DNA of 64,000 nucleotides from Drosophila pseudoobscura (taxonomy: Eukaryota; Arthropoda; Insecta; Diptera; Drosophilidae), in NCBI RefSeq assembly GCF_009870125.1, contig NC_046683.1, positions 6,634,001-6,698,000 of the forward strand. The letters are read 5' to 3'. Under the pieces are notes generated by a model. That model was not told the DNA's origin, made no database searches, and was given only the letters and a program-made list of their open reading frames with translations. How positions within the stretch are numbered: position 1 is the stretch's first letter; each line of letters starts with the position of its first letter. Shown here in pieces: positions 45,902-58,800 of the stretch. The position numbers and the translations under genes are program-made.

Positions 45902-46282
45902 TCATCCTCTCAAGTATGTGTCGTAAAATTCGCTGATCTCCCGGACCAGTCGATTGAGCTGCGCGTTAATGGCTAAATGCGCCATGGCAGTCGCCGCGGT
46001 GTTTGGCTGCTGGCTAAGAGACAGCTTCATGTCGACCGTAGTTCTAAACTCCCTCAGGAGGCTAAAATAGGCGTTGAAGCGTTGTTGGAGGGTCCCCGGG
46101 CCTTGTGCATCCCCATCCACAGAATCTCTGACCTCTTGCAGAACCGCATCCAGGCGAAGAGTCAAAACATTTGCTTCCAGCATTGGTGGTTCTTCGTTCG
46201 GGATCGGGTCCTGGACCTGCTGTTCCTCCTGGTCCTCCGGGTACCAGACCAATGGCACGTCGTCGCGTACAAATGGTGGCAT
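45902..46282 (-). CDS. Small acidic protein, paralog B
   Basis: A single exon of 126 residues starting MPPFVRDDVPLVWYPEDQEE. Like paralog A it has no signal peptide, an acidic N-terminal part and long helical segments (LTLRLDAVLQEVRDSVDGD, TLQQRFNAYFSLLREFRTTV, LNRLVREISEFYDTYLRG), which suggest a helical bundle or coiled coil. The first six residues and about 25 bp around the start (shared GTA.AAATGGTGGCATTTCTCT on plus) are nearly identical to paralog A, while the rest has diverged strongly. The stop is TGA at 45902. Family and function are not recognised. Confidence 0.65.
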   Translation of the reverse strand: MPPFVRDDVPLVWYPEDQEEQQVQDPIPNEEPPMLEANVLTLRLDAVLQEVRDSVDGDAQGPGTLQQRFNAYFSLLREFRTTVDMKLSLSQQPNTAATAMAHLAINAQLNRLVREISEFYDTYLRG

Positions 46283-47608
46283 TTCTCTCGGTGCGTTTAT
46301 ACTCCAAGTTAACTTAATTCAAAAATTTTATGCCAACAATGCCGTATGAAAAAAATTTTAATTTTCAAATTTTTTTGAAAAACGAGACGTGCTCTTTCCA
46401 CATGAACGAAATGTGGAATGATTAAAACTTTGTTGGAACCTCAGCTGGAAGCCGAGTTCGTAAAATCATGGCCTACCAAGTGACATTATTTACAGACTTT
46501 TCAAGACTCGTAGGGAACTGAACAATGTTGCTTCACTTACTCGTATTCTAAGCTTAGAATTACCCTTGAACACACCTGAAGTTATCCCAAATAATACCTC
46601 ACCACTCAAGGTATACGTCCAAAGGTTGTTGGTCTTCCTTCTACAGCACTGCATAGTTGCTTCCTATTGGGACTGAAAATCTTCCCATTAAATTCCCGTT
46701 AAAGCTGTAGTGGGAACCAATTGGCTTGCCCGTTCCGCTAGCGAATAGTTCCACTTACAAATCAACCCAATAAAAACAATTTTCGATATTAAATTATCAT
46801 TTCGCCCAACTTCCACTTCCCCTCCTTCGTGGATTAACTTCACTACTACTCTAATCTCCGCCCCTGCACCATATTCCGAACCCCTCTGCACCACACACAC
46901 ACACACACGCATACGCATACAACTACAGTGAATACTCGTACAACAAAAGGATGTCGTGTCGTGCCGCGTCGCTTAATCATGTCAATGATTTATAACGCTT
47001 TCAAGGACCGAACCAAACTCAAACTTGTCGACGCCAACTCCCCATCTCATTCTTTCGGTATATCTCTCTCTTTCTCTCTATTTGTCTGTCTCTCCGGCTA
47101 AGCCTAAGGTGTGCGGTGCTGAGAGAGGGAATGACTTGCCAGACAAAAGCATAGTAACTAGCTTAGGCAGGGGGAGGGGGGAACATAAGTTTTGCAGCTA
47201 CTTGTATGCCGAACGATGGGGGGAAATATATCTCACGAAAAATGATTTGGCTCATTATCAACAGGAGTGCAGAGGGAAAGAAAATGCTCTATGCTCGATA
47301 TTGCGACTAAAAAATACCCTCTAATTGGGAAGTACTCCTTAAAATGAATCCAAGCTAAATGAAAATCCCTTATGGGGCTAAGCCTCCAGCGCACTCGATT
47401 CGCTCGTGCGCCCACCCCAGCTAACTCGCTTCTCTCGTGAGCAAAATGTACCGAGGCCACAAAAATAAACTGGAGTTTCAAACTAAAAATGTTCGATATG
47501 GGGGGCAGGCATCCCCTCTTACTCCAGTTATCATTTGGCGTAAATATCATATACTCTGGTACTCCGTTAATACAGGGTACACTTATATATATTTATATAT
47601 ATAAATAA

Positions 47609-47640
47609 GAAGAGAAAGAGATAAAGAGATAGAGAAAGGG
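47609..47640 (+). promoter_or_regulatory. GA-rich element resembling an MSL recognition element
   Basis: The tract reads GAGAAAGAGATAAAGAGATAG and continues GA-rich. It resembles the GA-rich MRE bound by the dosage-compensation complex on Drosophila X-derived chromosomes. Function is inferred from resemblance only. Confidence 0.3.
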
Positions 47641-48518
47641 GGGGACAAATATACACAGAAAGAAGCAGAGATACCGCGCAGGAGTGAGAGCCATCGAACA
47701 AACGCATAAATCAACAACAAAAACAGAAAAAATGATTTATAATTCGCTTACTTCTCCTTCTTCAGCTGTCCTTATCCCTCTAACTATCCGCCTGGATGTT
47801 GGAGGAGGGCGGAGAGTGTTGTATGATTGCTTCTAATAAGTAAAGTGGTATAATGACAAGGATGTCGGAAGGGGGCAGCACCGTAATCATTCCCCGGATC
47901 CATACGAATACGTGTACGAGCACTTCATACGATACAAAGGTGTCCTGTGTGCATGCCCACCAATAATAAAGTAATCAAAGTGATATGGTGTTGATGCCAC
48001 AGCCAGCCATGAGGGGCATGATGCCATAGGGTTGGGCTGTTCGTCGTTTGGGATGGATGAAAGGAGGCCAGCACAGTATGCTGTTATTGTTGCCACATGT
48101 CCTTCCTTGAGATTATGGCATTAAGACATGGGGCAATCGAATTATGGTCCTGGCCTGCAAATGAAATTGAATAACGAACGGTTTCAGCTAGAAAGAGAAT
48201 GGTGGGTGGCAAAAGGAAGCGAATTTTGGATGCCAGTAAGAACGGGCTGTCGGGAGGGGAACAGCTTCGAGAATCGAGAACAAATGATATGGGAGGAGTT
48301 TACATATAATAATATATATAAGAAAGCCAAAGGAAGGAGGCCGCCAAAGAGAGAGCACCGAAATGTAACTCAAATATGCCGATCGTAGCAATATCTTGAC
48401 CCTGAGAATTCCGTAAAAACCAAAGACACTCGCTCAGGTATAAACAAATTCGTTCCATTCATTCATATTCTCCACTCCTTGTAGAATCATTGTCTTTGAG
48501 TGATTCCGGGAGGTTTCT

Positions 48519-48778
48519 TCAACATGTGTTTGCTGTCTGCTCTGCTAAACCAGAAAACCCCATAAATAGTTGCTTAATTACCTTCTCAAGTGCCAAGTGC
48601 ACTCACCTGCTGTCCCTTCTGCTCTCTCCCCCGTAACGGAGCACAAAAAACTTCCACAGAAGAAACACCGAGCACACACATACACACACACAAAAAAGAG
48701 GAGGAAGCGGAAGTAGAGTTGCAGAAGACAAAGTATAAAACATATGCCCAAACACCGATTGCAATTAATCTTGTGCAT
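48519..48778 (-). CDS. Doubtful 65-aa membrane peptide, two exons
   Basis: Exons 48607-48778 and 48519-48544 flank a 62-nt intron with good borders (CAG|GTGAGT; ttttctggtttag). The ATG context (CAACATG) is the preferred fly one. The product has a Cys-rich hydrophobic core (ICFILCLLQLYFRFLLFFV) and a short polar tail with stop soon after the junction. The frame also runs through a CA repeat, which inflates Cys and Val content, and no TATA box is seen. The exon pair may instead be untranslated exons of another transcript. Confidence 0.22.
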
Positions 48779-51700
48779 GTTGCGGTGCCACTCCCGCTCC
48801 TGCTCGACTCCACTGTTCCTCTGGAGGTAAACTGTATTGGGAAACAACAAACAGAACAGAAACAGGGGGGGTTTTTTTTCGCTTGCCAGGGTTGCCACCT
48901 ACAGCGGCAGAGACAGCGGCAGAGGCGCGATATCGTTGTGTTGCGTTGGAGTGGGTGTGGGTGTGCTGATCCTTTGTTGGCAAAGCAAACTTTGCCGAAA
49001 TCTTTGAGGGGCCTCCTCTAGAATCTTGTGTGTGTGCTCTAGTGTTTGTTTATATGTGTGTGTGTGTGGGTGCTATAGACATTTGTGAGGTATCCCTTAA
49101 ATACCAATTTATGGCACAAGCAGATAAAGTCCCAAATCTGCACTTAATCTTTTGCATTGTTTAATTTCGACTCATTGAGTTAGGCCATCCCCCCACGCTC
49201 CGACACTCTATGAATGTGCTTGTGTGTTCGTGGGCTTGTGGGCGTGTCTGTATGAATGGGCATTGTTCAAAGGCTCTCGCGCGCTTCTGGCCAGCAATTG
49301 CTGTGGGTGGGGTGGTGGGGAGGGGAGGGGCAGGCGCACTTAAGTTGCCTGGGAAATAAATCGTAGTCGACGTCTACAATGTGCCATGGACTAAAGGGGG
49401 GGGGAGTGGTTGGTATTTTCACGATGGAGAGTGTGGAATATTCGATGCTTCATTGCATCCACAGCAACAGGCGCAACAGTCAACGTCGTCATCGTCCTTC
49501 TCATCCTCAATTTTGTGGTTGTGGCACTGGCAGTGGGGAGGCGGGTGGTGCTTGGTTTTTGGGTTTTGGGTCTTGGTCTAAAGCAAGTTGTTTGCTAGTT
49601 AAAACTTGCAACTTGCGCGTTATTTCCTGCCACACACACACCGACACACACACACACATACATAGACGCAAACATAGAGTGGAAGCCCCCTTCCTGCAAC
49701 CGCAGTGCCCTGCGTACTTAAGGTGTGAACGCAAAAGCTTGACTCATAAAATATTGAAAAAGCCGCAAAAACTTTGCACCAAAAAAGCTCCAGCTCCATA
49801 AACACACGCACACATAGTAGATGGCGCAAAGGAGCATCTGAAGGAGGGAGGCGTCTCCGAATGGTGGAAGAAATTTGCGGCAGGATGTCGGAACCCCAAA
49901 TTGAACGGTTAAGTGGCAAGCAGCAAAAGTTTTTTCACCTGACTTGACTTTACCGCCCTTACCCTTACTTTGCTTGAACCGATTACAGAGCACGGATCCT
50001 GTGGGATAATATGGCTATTATGTTGATTCAACCATGTAAAGAGGTTCTATTAGCACATATTCTAGTACCCTAAAAGTTGTTAAAAATAGGAATCGAAAGA
50101 CACTACTCAAAAATTGAATCTTTATCTGCATTTCAAATTCGAAACTTTTGAAACCCCTTTTTCCCCAGTAGCCTCAGACTTTATACAGACTTCACTTGGG
50201 AAATTCCTTGTCGATTGTTGTATTACTTTCTGTTTGGGGCATTACTGGGTCGTCCAGCCATGTCGAGCGATGCCATGGCTTTCCTGGCATTCAGCATGCA
50301 CTGCTTCAAGATCATCATCATCTACTGCGTCTGTGTGAACATGCTGGAGCATTTTCTGCAGCGTCTCAACCAGCAATGAGAAGGAACACACCATGCCAAA
50401 AAATATAGTCTGAGACAGAGTCAGGGCAAAGAAACTCCCTTTCTAGCTCCGTTCTGTCCTTTGTGTTTCGGTCTTCTGCTTTCCATCCATTCGGCTTTTC
50501 CAAAAGTCGGAGTCAAGATGGCCAAATTATTTGCATTCAAGCTGAAAATCGATGCGATTTACGCAAATTACATACAATTTTTAATAGGTTTTTCATCAGG
50601 CATAAATTACGAGTACATCGAGCGAGAAGCATGAAACGGAAACGGAAAATGGAATACGGAAATTTAAATTACCTGCAACGTAATTACACAAAAGAATATG
50701 CCAATAAAAATGACTTATGTATCAATTTCCTTTACGACACGGAGTCCCAGACAGAATGGAATCGGCACGGCCCTTCTGGAGGAGGAGCGGGAGAGGCAGG
50801 GGGATGAGGATGAGGCTGGTTCTGGGGGCTTCTCCGCATGATGATGATGATGATGATAATAATAAAAGGCAACGTAGCACAAAGCGAACAATTTTCAATT
50901 TTATTTTTATTGCCTTATTGTGTATCAAATATTTACAATTATTTGCCCCGGAGCCCATGAAAATGAGCAGACAGACACGGCCCCCGCACGTCGTGGTCGA
51001 TGCCACTGCCACGGGACATGGGACACGGGCGGGAAGCACTTTCGCTGGGTGTATGCAGCGCTGATAAATTCAAATAAATTCCGCGTGCCATGCGCTGCAG
51101 TGTAACCAAGGTGAAAATGATGAGAGTCCTCCCTAACCCACACCCCCCACTCGTCACCCCACTCGTCCCCCATTTGACGTGGCGTGGAGCGAACCAAACT
51201 ACAGACGGGGAAAGTTTTTCGATCGAAAAGCGCGAAGGAAATTGCATGGCTGCCTTCTCCATTGCTCCCTCTCTGTCGTGGCATTAAAATTTTATTTTAA
51301 TGTCATCGAGACGTTGATTTACAGCCTCTGTGTGCCTCTCTTTCAATCTCCTCCGTCTGTCTCTTTCTGTCTGTGTGTGCGGCAGGCAAAATATAATTTT
51401 AATAATATTTTATTGCTTCGAAAAGTGGTAATAGCGCGTAAAATGCCAAGGCACAGCCAGAAGGCAGTGGAGACAGACCAGTAGAAGTCTATCGTGTCGC
51501 ACCACTCAATCCGCAACTGTAGTGGCATTCCAATTGAGTGCCACCAATCCAGAACGGGGATGTACAAAGAGCAACACATGCTCATGCTCCGATGCTGCCA
51601 AGCCATTGATACATTCAATTCGAACATAAGAAATTATTTGGAATTCTTAGTAAATTTCCTGTTAAGCTTTTAATATTAATTTTCGGCAAAAAGATAGCCT

Positions 51701-52266
51701 GAAAAGTGGGAAACCATCTAATGCCCAGGCCCTTGCCAGGGGCCAAGCCATTCCGAATTGGGACAGGCAGCTGCAGACAGGTGGGGGTTCTATCAATTGG
51801 AAACACATTTGCAGTTAGCTTGCCGTCTTTCCACCGGCTCACTGCCTGTCTGTCCTGCTGTCTATCTGCTTCATTTAGCAACAATTATAATGGTTTCCAC
51901 TTCTGGCATTACTTTTTACGGCTGTCTTCTGTCTGTTTCTGCTGCCGCTGCTTGCTGCCTGCTGCCTGCTGCCATTCGAGGCAGGAATCTGTTCTCGGGA
52001 CCATCGAAGAGCTAGTAGTAAAACTTAATGAAATGAAACCCTACAAATGGAACAGAAAGTAAGGTAAATGGAGGAGACGAGAGAGGCAATGCCATGGCCA
52101 GTGACATCGGAGATTGGCTTTCCACTTGCCGGAAAAATTATCCCAGATTCGCCTGGCATTTTTCGGCTTTTCCCGAATCTATTTTAAGTAATATTTATGC
52201 GCGGCTCTTTCCATTTTTTTTTTGTTTGCTCCTCACCAATTAATTTTTATTTATGTCTCTCTCTTG

Positions 52267-52290
52267 TTTTTTTTTTTTTTTTTTTTTTTT
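52267..52290. repeat. Poly(T) homopolymer of 24 bases
   Basis: Uninterrupted run. It may be length-polymorphic or a sequencing artefact. Confidence 0.95.
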
Positions 52291-53690
52291 GGTTCATTGT
52301 TGGTTTGCTTTTCCCTTATCAAACAAACAGTTGGCAAAATGATAAATGCCCTTCAGCTAACCCCCTCTCCATGCGCCCACCATCAGCGAGCATTTGGTAA
52401 TTTAATATTTTTCATTTTTTCCAAAGTTTTCTGTATGGGGGAAATGATATTTCACCGCAGAGTGTGGGTGGGAAGCTTCTAAAAAATGACAATTTTTAAT
52501 TATCAAATGCGTTTAATGATAAAAATTGTCTAAGCGGGTGATATGGGGGTGTGGCTGGCCACTTTCCCAGCCCCCTTCCCGGTCTCTGGTCTTGGCTTTT
52601 AATTTATGATTTATTTGTGTGGGTGGCGGCGCCCATAATAATTAATATTGCACACAAGAAAGTGGCAGAAAAAATACTACCACAAACCTAAGACTGGAAG
52701 GAGCTGTAGCTGTCGCTGGGGCTGGAGCTGGAGGCAACAACATGAGCACAGGCGTCGAAAGCAATCCCCCAGAGGGGGATTCTCATAAATCTTGGAGGAG
52801 AGCGAGACCGGCCCAGTGGCGGACGGGGACGGGACGACAGTAAGTGCAATGTCATTGAGGCGCGAATAGAAAGGGGAATACCCGTGCCCATACGTACGAG
52901 CATAAGAAAAGAAAAGGCCCACACTCCCGGAGACACCCCCCCTGTGTGTGTGATTCGTAGCCCTGCGCCATCTTGAGCCCAGCGCAAAGAAGAAAAAATT
53001 AAAAGTATTTCTCGAATTATTGTTAATGATGATTAAAAATATGTGTACCTGCGCCCAAGGTAAGAAGACACACACACACACACGCGTACCACAAAGCAAA
53101 GAGCTAAGAAATAATGGGGATGAAGCATGGTACATGGCATAATGTGGCATGGAATGGTATACGTACTCATACGTGAGTATGTACACATGTCCCCAAAGAG
53201 AACCAGAGTGGATTCGAGTTCACTTGACTTTGACTTTACGTGCAGCTCAAACTTCAAATCGTTGGAGTCGAAAGGTGCTTCTTCCTATGCCGAACGGTGT
53301 AGCCAAGGACTAAGTTCATAGCATAACATCATCATACATTATCCGAATAAGTGATTCAGTTTGACCATTATCTCTAAGCTTAATCGGAAATGCAAGAGCT
53401 GTGCAATGGCTATATTTGCAAGTCCCAGCCCCTTGCTATATGTCTAGAATACTCTCCAAATTTGAGATCTCCACTCTCCAATCGAAATGGGCTATACGCA
53501 CAATTGTGGGGAGAGAATCAGGAGACAGGAACTGGGGAAAAAGAGCACAGGGTTGACTGCGGCGTGTGGCGGCACTCGATAACATAATTATCTGTCATAA
53601 TCAGTAGGCGTTGAAATGTGCAATTCAAAGTGCAATTTAATGCGCGCCAGCAGCTAAAAACAACAGATATAGATACAGCCATGGCTTTAC

Positions 53691-53721
53691 AGATACAAAT
53701 ACAGATACAGATACAGATACG
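53691..53721. repeat. AGATAC hexamer repeat
   Basis: Five imperfect units, each carrying the GATA core. Confidence 0.9.
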
Positions 53722-55147
53722 AATGCGGAGATCCCAGCAGAGGGAGATGCACAAAAGCGCAAGGGCGTAGCTGCAGCGGCCACGGTTTCCAGGGGGAGGC
53801 GAGTGCATCAGAGTGGGTGGATGAATCAGAGGCATAGTCAAACAACACTTTAGAAGGGGGTACAGCTTATATTCATGGCCCAATGCTGAGCTAACATTGA
53901 ATAACATGAAAATAATATTTGAATTACACAAAAGTTGATTTATTGGTATATTAAATATAATTAAATAATCAATTGCATTGATTCACCCCAGCGAAAAGGT
54001 GGATGCATAAAACTATATAAAAAGAGAGTTCATGTACTCAATTCATTGAGTACATCCCAGCTAACATTAGAGGGTCTTGCGATCCCCCACATAAAGTAAT
54101 GGGCCCCCTTTGCCTTAAGCCCCTGCCCATAGGTGGTGGCAATCGTCTAAAGCATTTCGGTGATTGTGTGTCAGTTGGAGTTTTGGAAAATTTGCATCGG
54201 ATTATTGCAATAAACATAATTATGCGCGCTGCATATGATTTTTCAATTAAACACATGCAACCCGCTGCTGCTGCACGAAGGGGGGCGTCGCACACTGGGA
54301 GGGCTGCTGCGACAACGATGCACGTAAAAGGGTTAACGAGTAGGTCTTTTGGGGGGCGTACTCGTACGCGTACCGGGGGGATACGGGGATAACATGACCA
54401 ACCAATTGCCGCTCGTTGCGGGTGTTTGTAATGCATATTTGTTAATTAAGTGTCGCATGTGTATGTCCCCCTCTCTCCCTCTCTCTCTCTATGCCACCGC
54501 GAGACGCCTCTGTCTGCCTCTGCCTGCCAGCGTGTGTGCAATGGTAACGGTGCTTAAGTGGAATCAATGGATCGTAATGCAGAGATAATCATTTTTAGCA
54601 AAAAACCTTCGCGCGGAAGAGGAGAACGGGTGGAGAGTGGAGGGATATCATTAAATTCGCTGGAAGGACCGACCGATGACGATGATGATGGGCGTTGCCA
54701 ACGTGCGGCCCTGCCAACCTGCTTTGTCAATGACAAATGCCACAAACAGCAGGATGCTAGGATAGCAGGCTGGTTGGCATTCCTAGAGTGGGGAGTGGGA
54801 CAAATTGCAATTAGATGAGGTGTTGGAGCAGAAATTTTGTGGCTCGATTTTATTTGTCCCTGTCATTTCAAGCATACGAGTGCTGCACTTGACTGTCGAA
54901 ACCCCCTGTCGTACCCTCGAGCCACCAATGCAGCTGCTGGAGTCGGGTAATTGTCTTTGAAAGCGATATCATTATATTTTGCGGTCCGTGATTAATAAAC
55001 ATACAAAAAAAACGTATACTATTCATAATGAACATTACGAACTAAGGGTACAGCATGGAAGAACGCTTGTCGTGTCGAATGGATCCACCCAAAAACCCGA
55101 AAAAACCACACACAAAAAAAAAGTAAAGAACGAAAGGGCGTGTCGGA

Positions 55148-55769
55148 TCAGGTCAGCGTAACAATGGCTATGAGGCCGGCCACGCCGAGATCCTTGTCCA
55201 GAAGGGTCAGCTCGAGTAAGTAGTCCCCCTTGGGGGCATCATCGGGCAGGAACTCGGTCTCCAGCTCGTAGTTGTCGATCTTGTACTGGCCCTTTGGGAA
55301 GGGACAGTCACCCTGCTCGGGCATGTTGGAGGACTTTTGCAGATACGGATAGGTGTCCTCGTCCTCGTTGATGAACTGGCAGAAGGGCTTCTTCACGTTC
55401 ATCACCAGGGGACCCTTCTGGCCGGCATTCGAGTCGTAGACGAACACCCGCAGCATTATCTGGGTGGAATTTTCAGGAGGATGATTTCAAGATGAGCGAC
55501 TATTTCGGAGACTATTCGGATAACACCACTCCACTCACCCCTTGCTCGTCGCCCATGTTCAGCTTGAACTCAAAGTCGCCGGCGAGGGCGAACTTGTTGC
55601 GTGACACCTTCTTCATGCGCAGCGTGCCCCAGTCGACCCATTTGCCATCGGTCTCGTAGTCCTTGTTCTGATCAAACGAGTTGAGTTCGACGTTGTAGGG
55701 CTTTTCAGCGCGGCAAACGTGGATCGCCAGGAGCAGCGCGAACGGCCACAGACTGCAGAAGCGCTTCAT
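55148..55769 (-). CDS. Secreted DUF1091 (DM8) family protein
   Basis: Exons 55539-55769 (77 codons) and 55148-55459 (103 codons plus stop) are joined in phase 0 across a 79-nt intron, giving 180 residues. The signal peptide is MKRFCSLWPFALLLAIHVCRA. The remainder matches the insect DUF1091 family: a beta-rich N-terminal half (VELNSFDQNK, WGTLRMKKVSRNKFALAGDF), then KPFCQFINED and a C-terminal CPFPKGQYKIDNYELE followed by LPDDAPKGDYLLELTLLD, which is the family signature. These are secreted MD-2-like proteins suggested to bind lipids or pheromone-type ligands, and most lack a known role. The promoter has a TATA box and a TCAGTG initiator. The gene is isolated from others by more than 6 kb on each side. 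Confidence 0.92.
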
Positions 55770-55780
55770 TTTTCTCGTAC

Positions 55781-55820
55781 CACTGATCCACTAAGCTCCA
55801 GCACATCGCTCCTATATACA
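55781..55820 (-). promoter_or_regulatory. Core promoter: TATA plus TCAGTG initiator
   Basis: On minus, TATATAGG (within 55811-55820) and TCAGTG (55781-55786) are spaced about 30 bp apart, 12 bp upstream of the ATG of the DUF1091 gene. Confidence 0.75.
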
Positions 55821-58800
55821 TATCAGTGGGTATATTGGGGCCCCCTCATACGCTATCTCTCACGCCAGATCGCTGTTCGAACATGCCAATGGATCGAAAT
55901 TAGTTTTCATGTTTGTTCCGTTCCCACATAGTGTTCACAATGTCAGACATGCAGTGTGCAGCGATTCAGGGACAAAGTTATCGTTAAATTGAAGGTGGTT
56001 CTAGCTATCAAACATTCGATGATGATCATAATAAGTCATGGATTAATGATGGATTTTACTTCAGGCTTTGTTCACCGTTAGATGCCCTCTCTCTCTACAA
56101 TCACAAATCTCTAAGTTCTTTAAGTTCATGCAAAGTTTCCCTTAGTTCTGGAGAACAATTTGCTTCACTCATACTAGTTCCTCCCATCCATTACAATTCG
56201 TATTCTAATCTCATTTCTGTTCAATTTGATTCAAAATTCCCCTCCATCACCCCCCTGCTCCAACCGCACAATCAATCCCTATTTTGCTCCCCTATTCCGT
56301 CCGCTGGCATCTTAACTTTTCTGTTGAAATTCTGCAAATATTTTATGCCAACTAATCTCTTAACACTCTATTGAGACATGTAAACTTTTAATAGCATTTG
56401 CTGTACTCTGCCAAAGTCTGTTCGAATGGATGGTAGAGAAGAGATTGGGGAAATTCGGTGGGTTGGTGCGGTCTGGTCTGGGCCCTTGTTTTATAGCCTG
56501 CAGCAGTTTTCGTGTTTGAACATCAAAAGTAATAAATTCATCGAACCATCGCCATCGCCGGGCCAGAAATGTGCCTCGCCGACGCGGCCGTCTTCTAAGG
56601 AGTGTCGGGCAGGGCGGCAGGTGGCGGTTTGATTTTGTTGTTTTAGGTCGCGTCTCTGGCGCTACTTTCAGGTTTCACCGTTGCCGTTGCCGTTGCTGTT
56701 GCTCAATAACTTCCTGCCCGGAGTACTGTACTTGCAGAGCAGAGGAGAATGGAGGCGCTCCCATTGCCTCTCGCCGGGCCCGGCATCGGCCTGGCCGTTA
56801 ATTTCCATCGTTCTGCCTCGTTGTTTGCTGTTGTTTCTGTCTTCAGTTTGTTGCTGCAAAGTTATTTAAGTAACTGTCTTGACTTGTTTCTTGTCCCTGC
56901 ATTGATTGCCCCTCAGTCCACAGTCCTCAGTCCCCAGTCCTTAGTTGGAGTTTTTGGGTTCGGTTTTGGTTGGATTGGAGTCGAGTAGAGTCCCCCATAA
57001 ATTCCGTTTGGCCCGAAACAGAAGTTAAATGTCTCTGAAAGTTTTGTGCAAGTATTTCCAGGCTTATGTTATTTATGGGTTTCTAATCGAAACGCTGCTC
57101 TGTGGCCAGTTGGCACTAGTTGGCCGCACAGCGGAACTATTTCAGTGCGAACATTAGTGGTGGAAACTGGCTAATTATACTTGCTACCCAAGGAATGCAG
57201 TGGCCACAACCCAACATGCCTTTCAGGGATGGTCCATAAGGTTGTGACGCTCCTAAAATTTCTCAGTTATTCCACCATCCATCTAGGATGCTTCTATGCG
57301 ATATTTAGCCGATGGTTTACAAATGCAACCCTAAAAAATAATGAATGGCAATCGAAAACAGTTCTCGCCTAGCAGCAGCTCTAGTATTCTTCTGCAACCA
57401 AGCCGCACCGAAGTTCCGACTTGCTGATGCATATGGATATATATTCAATGGGTAGGCTCAAACTAATCCAAAATGATTGACTATGGAATGAGAATGCTGT
57501 GAATATTCCTCAAGGAAACTTCATCGAAACTTTTCATACGACATTGAGCCACAATTTCCACTTGATTTTGTATTTATCTACAAAATGAATATATTTAATT
57601 AAAGCAATAATTACTCGCATATACGCGGACAGTGCCTACTGGTAGGACCACCTAACAATTTGCCCTCAAATGAGAGTCACGTGACAAAATACACGGGACA
57701 TCATTTAAAAGAAGAAAAAAAAAAACAAAAACCGAAAGGAAAAGCAAAAAAAAAAACAAAACAGAAAAAGAGTCCCAGGCGACGTTGTGTCTTTATGAAG
57801 ACACCCCTTTAGAGGGAGGGCAGAGCTGAAAGAATTGCAGCGAAATTAAAATAAAATAAAATTTACGTTGAATTAAAAAGAAGGCAGCCAAAGCAACAAG
57901 AGACAACAGCAATAGCTGCAGAGTCCTGAAGAATGTTGAGTATTATCAGAGAGTATCGACTATTTGATGACGTGCCGATTTAAGCGGCGTGGATCTGGAG
58001 AGATAGGGATCCTAAGCAGCAGAATCGAAGCTACCTGCAAAGCTGGATCTATGGTATTATGTTCCTCTGTTGTTGTACTCAGAAATATATTGTTAAAATT
58101 TGAATAATCATTAAAAGCGCAAGAGGCATGCTGCATGAATATATCAATGTATGTCCTATCACTGCATCTATTCATCATTTTAATGGATATACCTTGTCTA
58201 TTCTCTATTCCTCTGAGCCATTAACAAACCTCCACCAGCCAGCCTAATCTACCCCATTCGCTAAATCAACGCTTACAGGGTAGCTGATAAGCGGAAAACG
58301 TGCAAAGAGTGGCAGGAGTGGGCAAGAGCAGGACGAGTCGTGACTTCATTTGCTTGACACTTGGCTGTGGAAAGTAGCAGAGGAGCAGCGCGGGACTGTG
58401 GCGTCAAGTGTGTGCCACAAAGGAACGGCAATAAGAGAGACAGCAGCAGTAGAAGAGAGGGCGAAAGCCAGAGAGGGGGAGAGAGAGAGAGAGGGAAACC
58501 AGGGTAGGTGGGTGCGAAAAGAAAAGGCTGCAAACGATTCCTAATTGAAAACTATTAAATTCTTCTTTTTTTTCCTTGGTTTTTCCCTCTGCTACTTAAT
58601 TTCTTCCTGCCACCCAACCTTACCCCCTCTCTTACACTCCCTGCCGGTCCAAATTGGAACTTGAATTTCATTCCGAATGACATTCGCTCCATCACGCGTC
58701 AACTGCAGCCCAGCTCTGGCACGTAGCCTGGCGACGGCGACGGCTACGGCTACGGCTACGGTCTGGGTTCCGGCCAGAGAGCAGAAAAAAAAAAAGAAAG

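Larger units (their letters stand above)
46320..55140. other. Gene-poor region with simple repeats
   Basis: Apart from a doubtful two-exon peptide at 48519-48778, no gene is supported. It contains GA-rich tracts (47609-47640; TC-rich 47060-47094), TA-rich DNA (47583-47606), GAT repeats (50838-50863), a 24-T homopolymer (52267-52290), a CA run (53068-53083) and an AGATAC array (53691-53721). Confidence 0.45.

Noticed and set aside
57710-57775. A-rich block resembling a retroposon tail
   Set aside because: No upstream retroelement sequence, target-site duplication or coding remnant could be seen.
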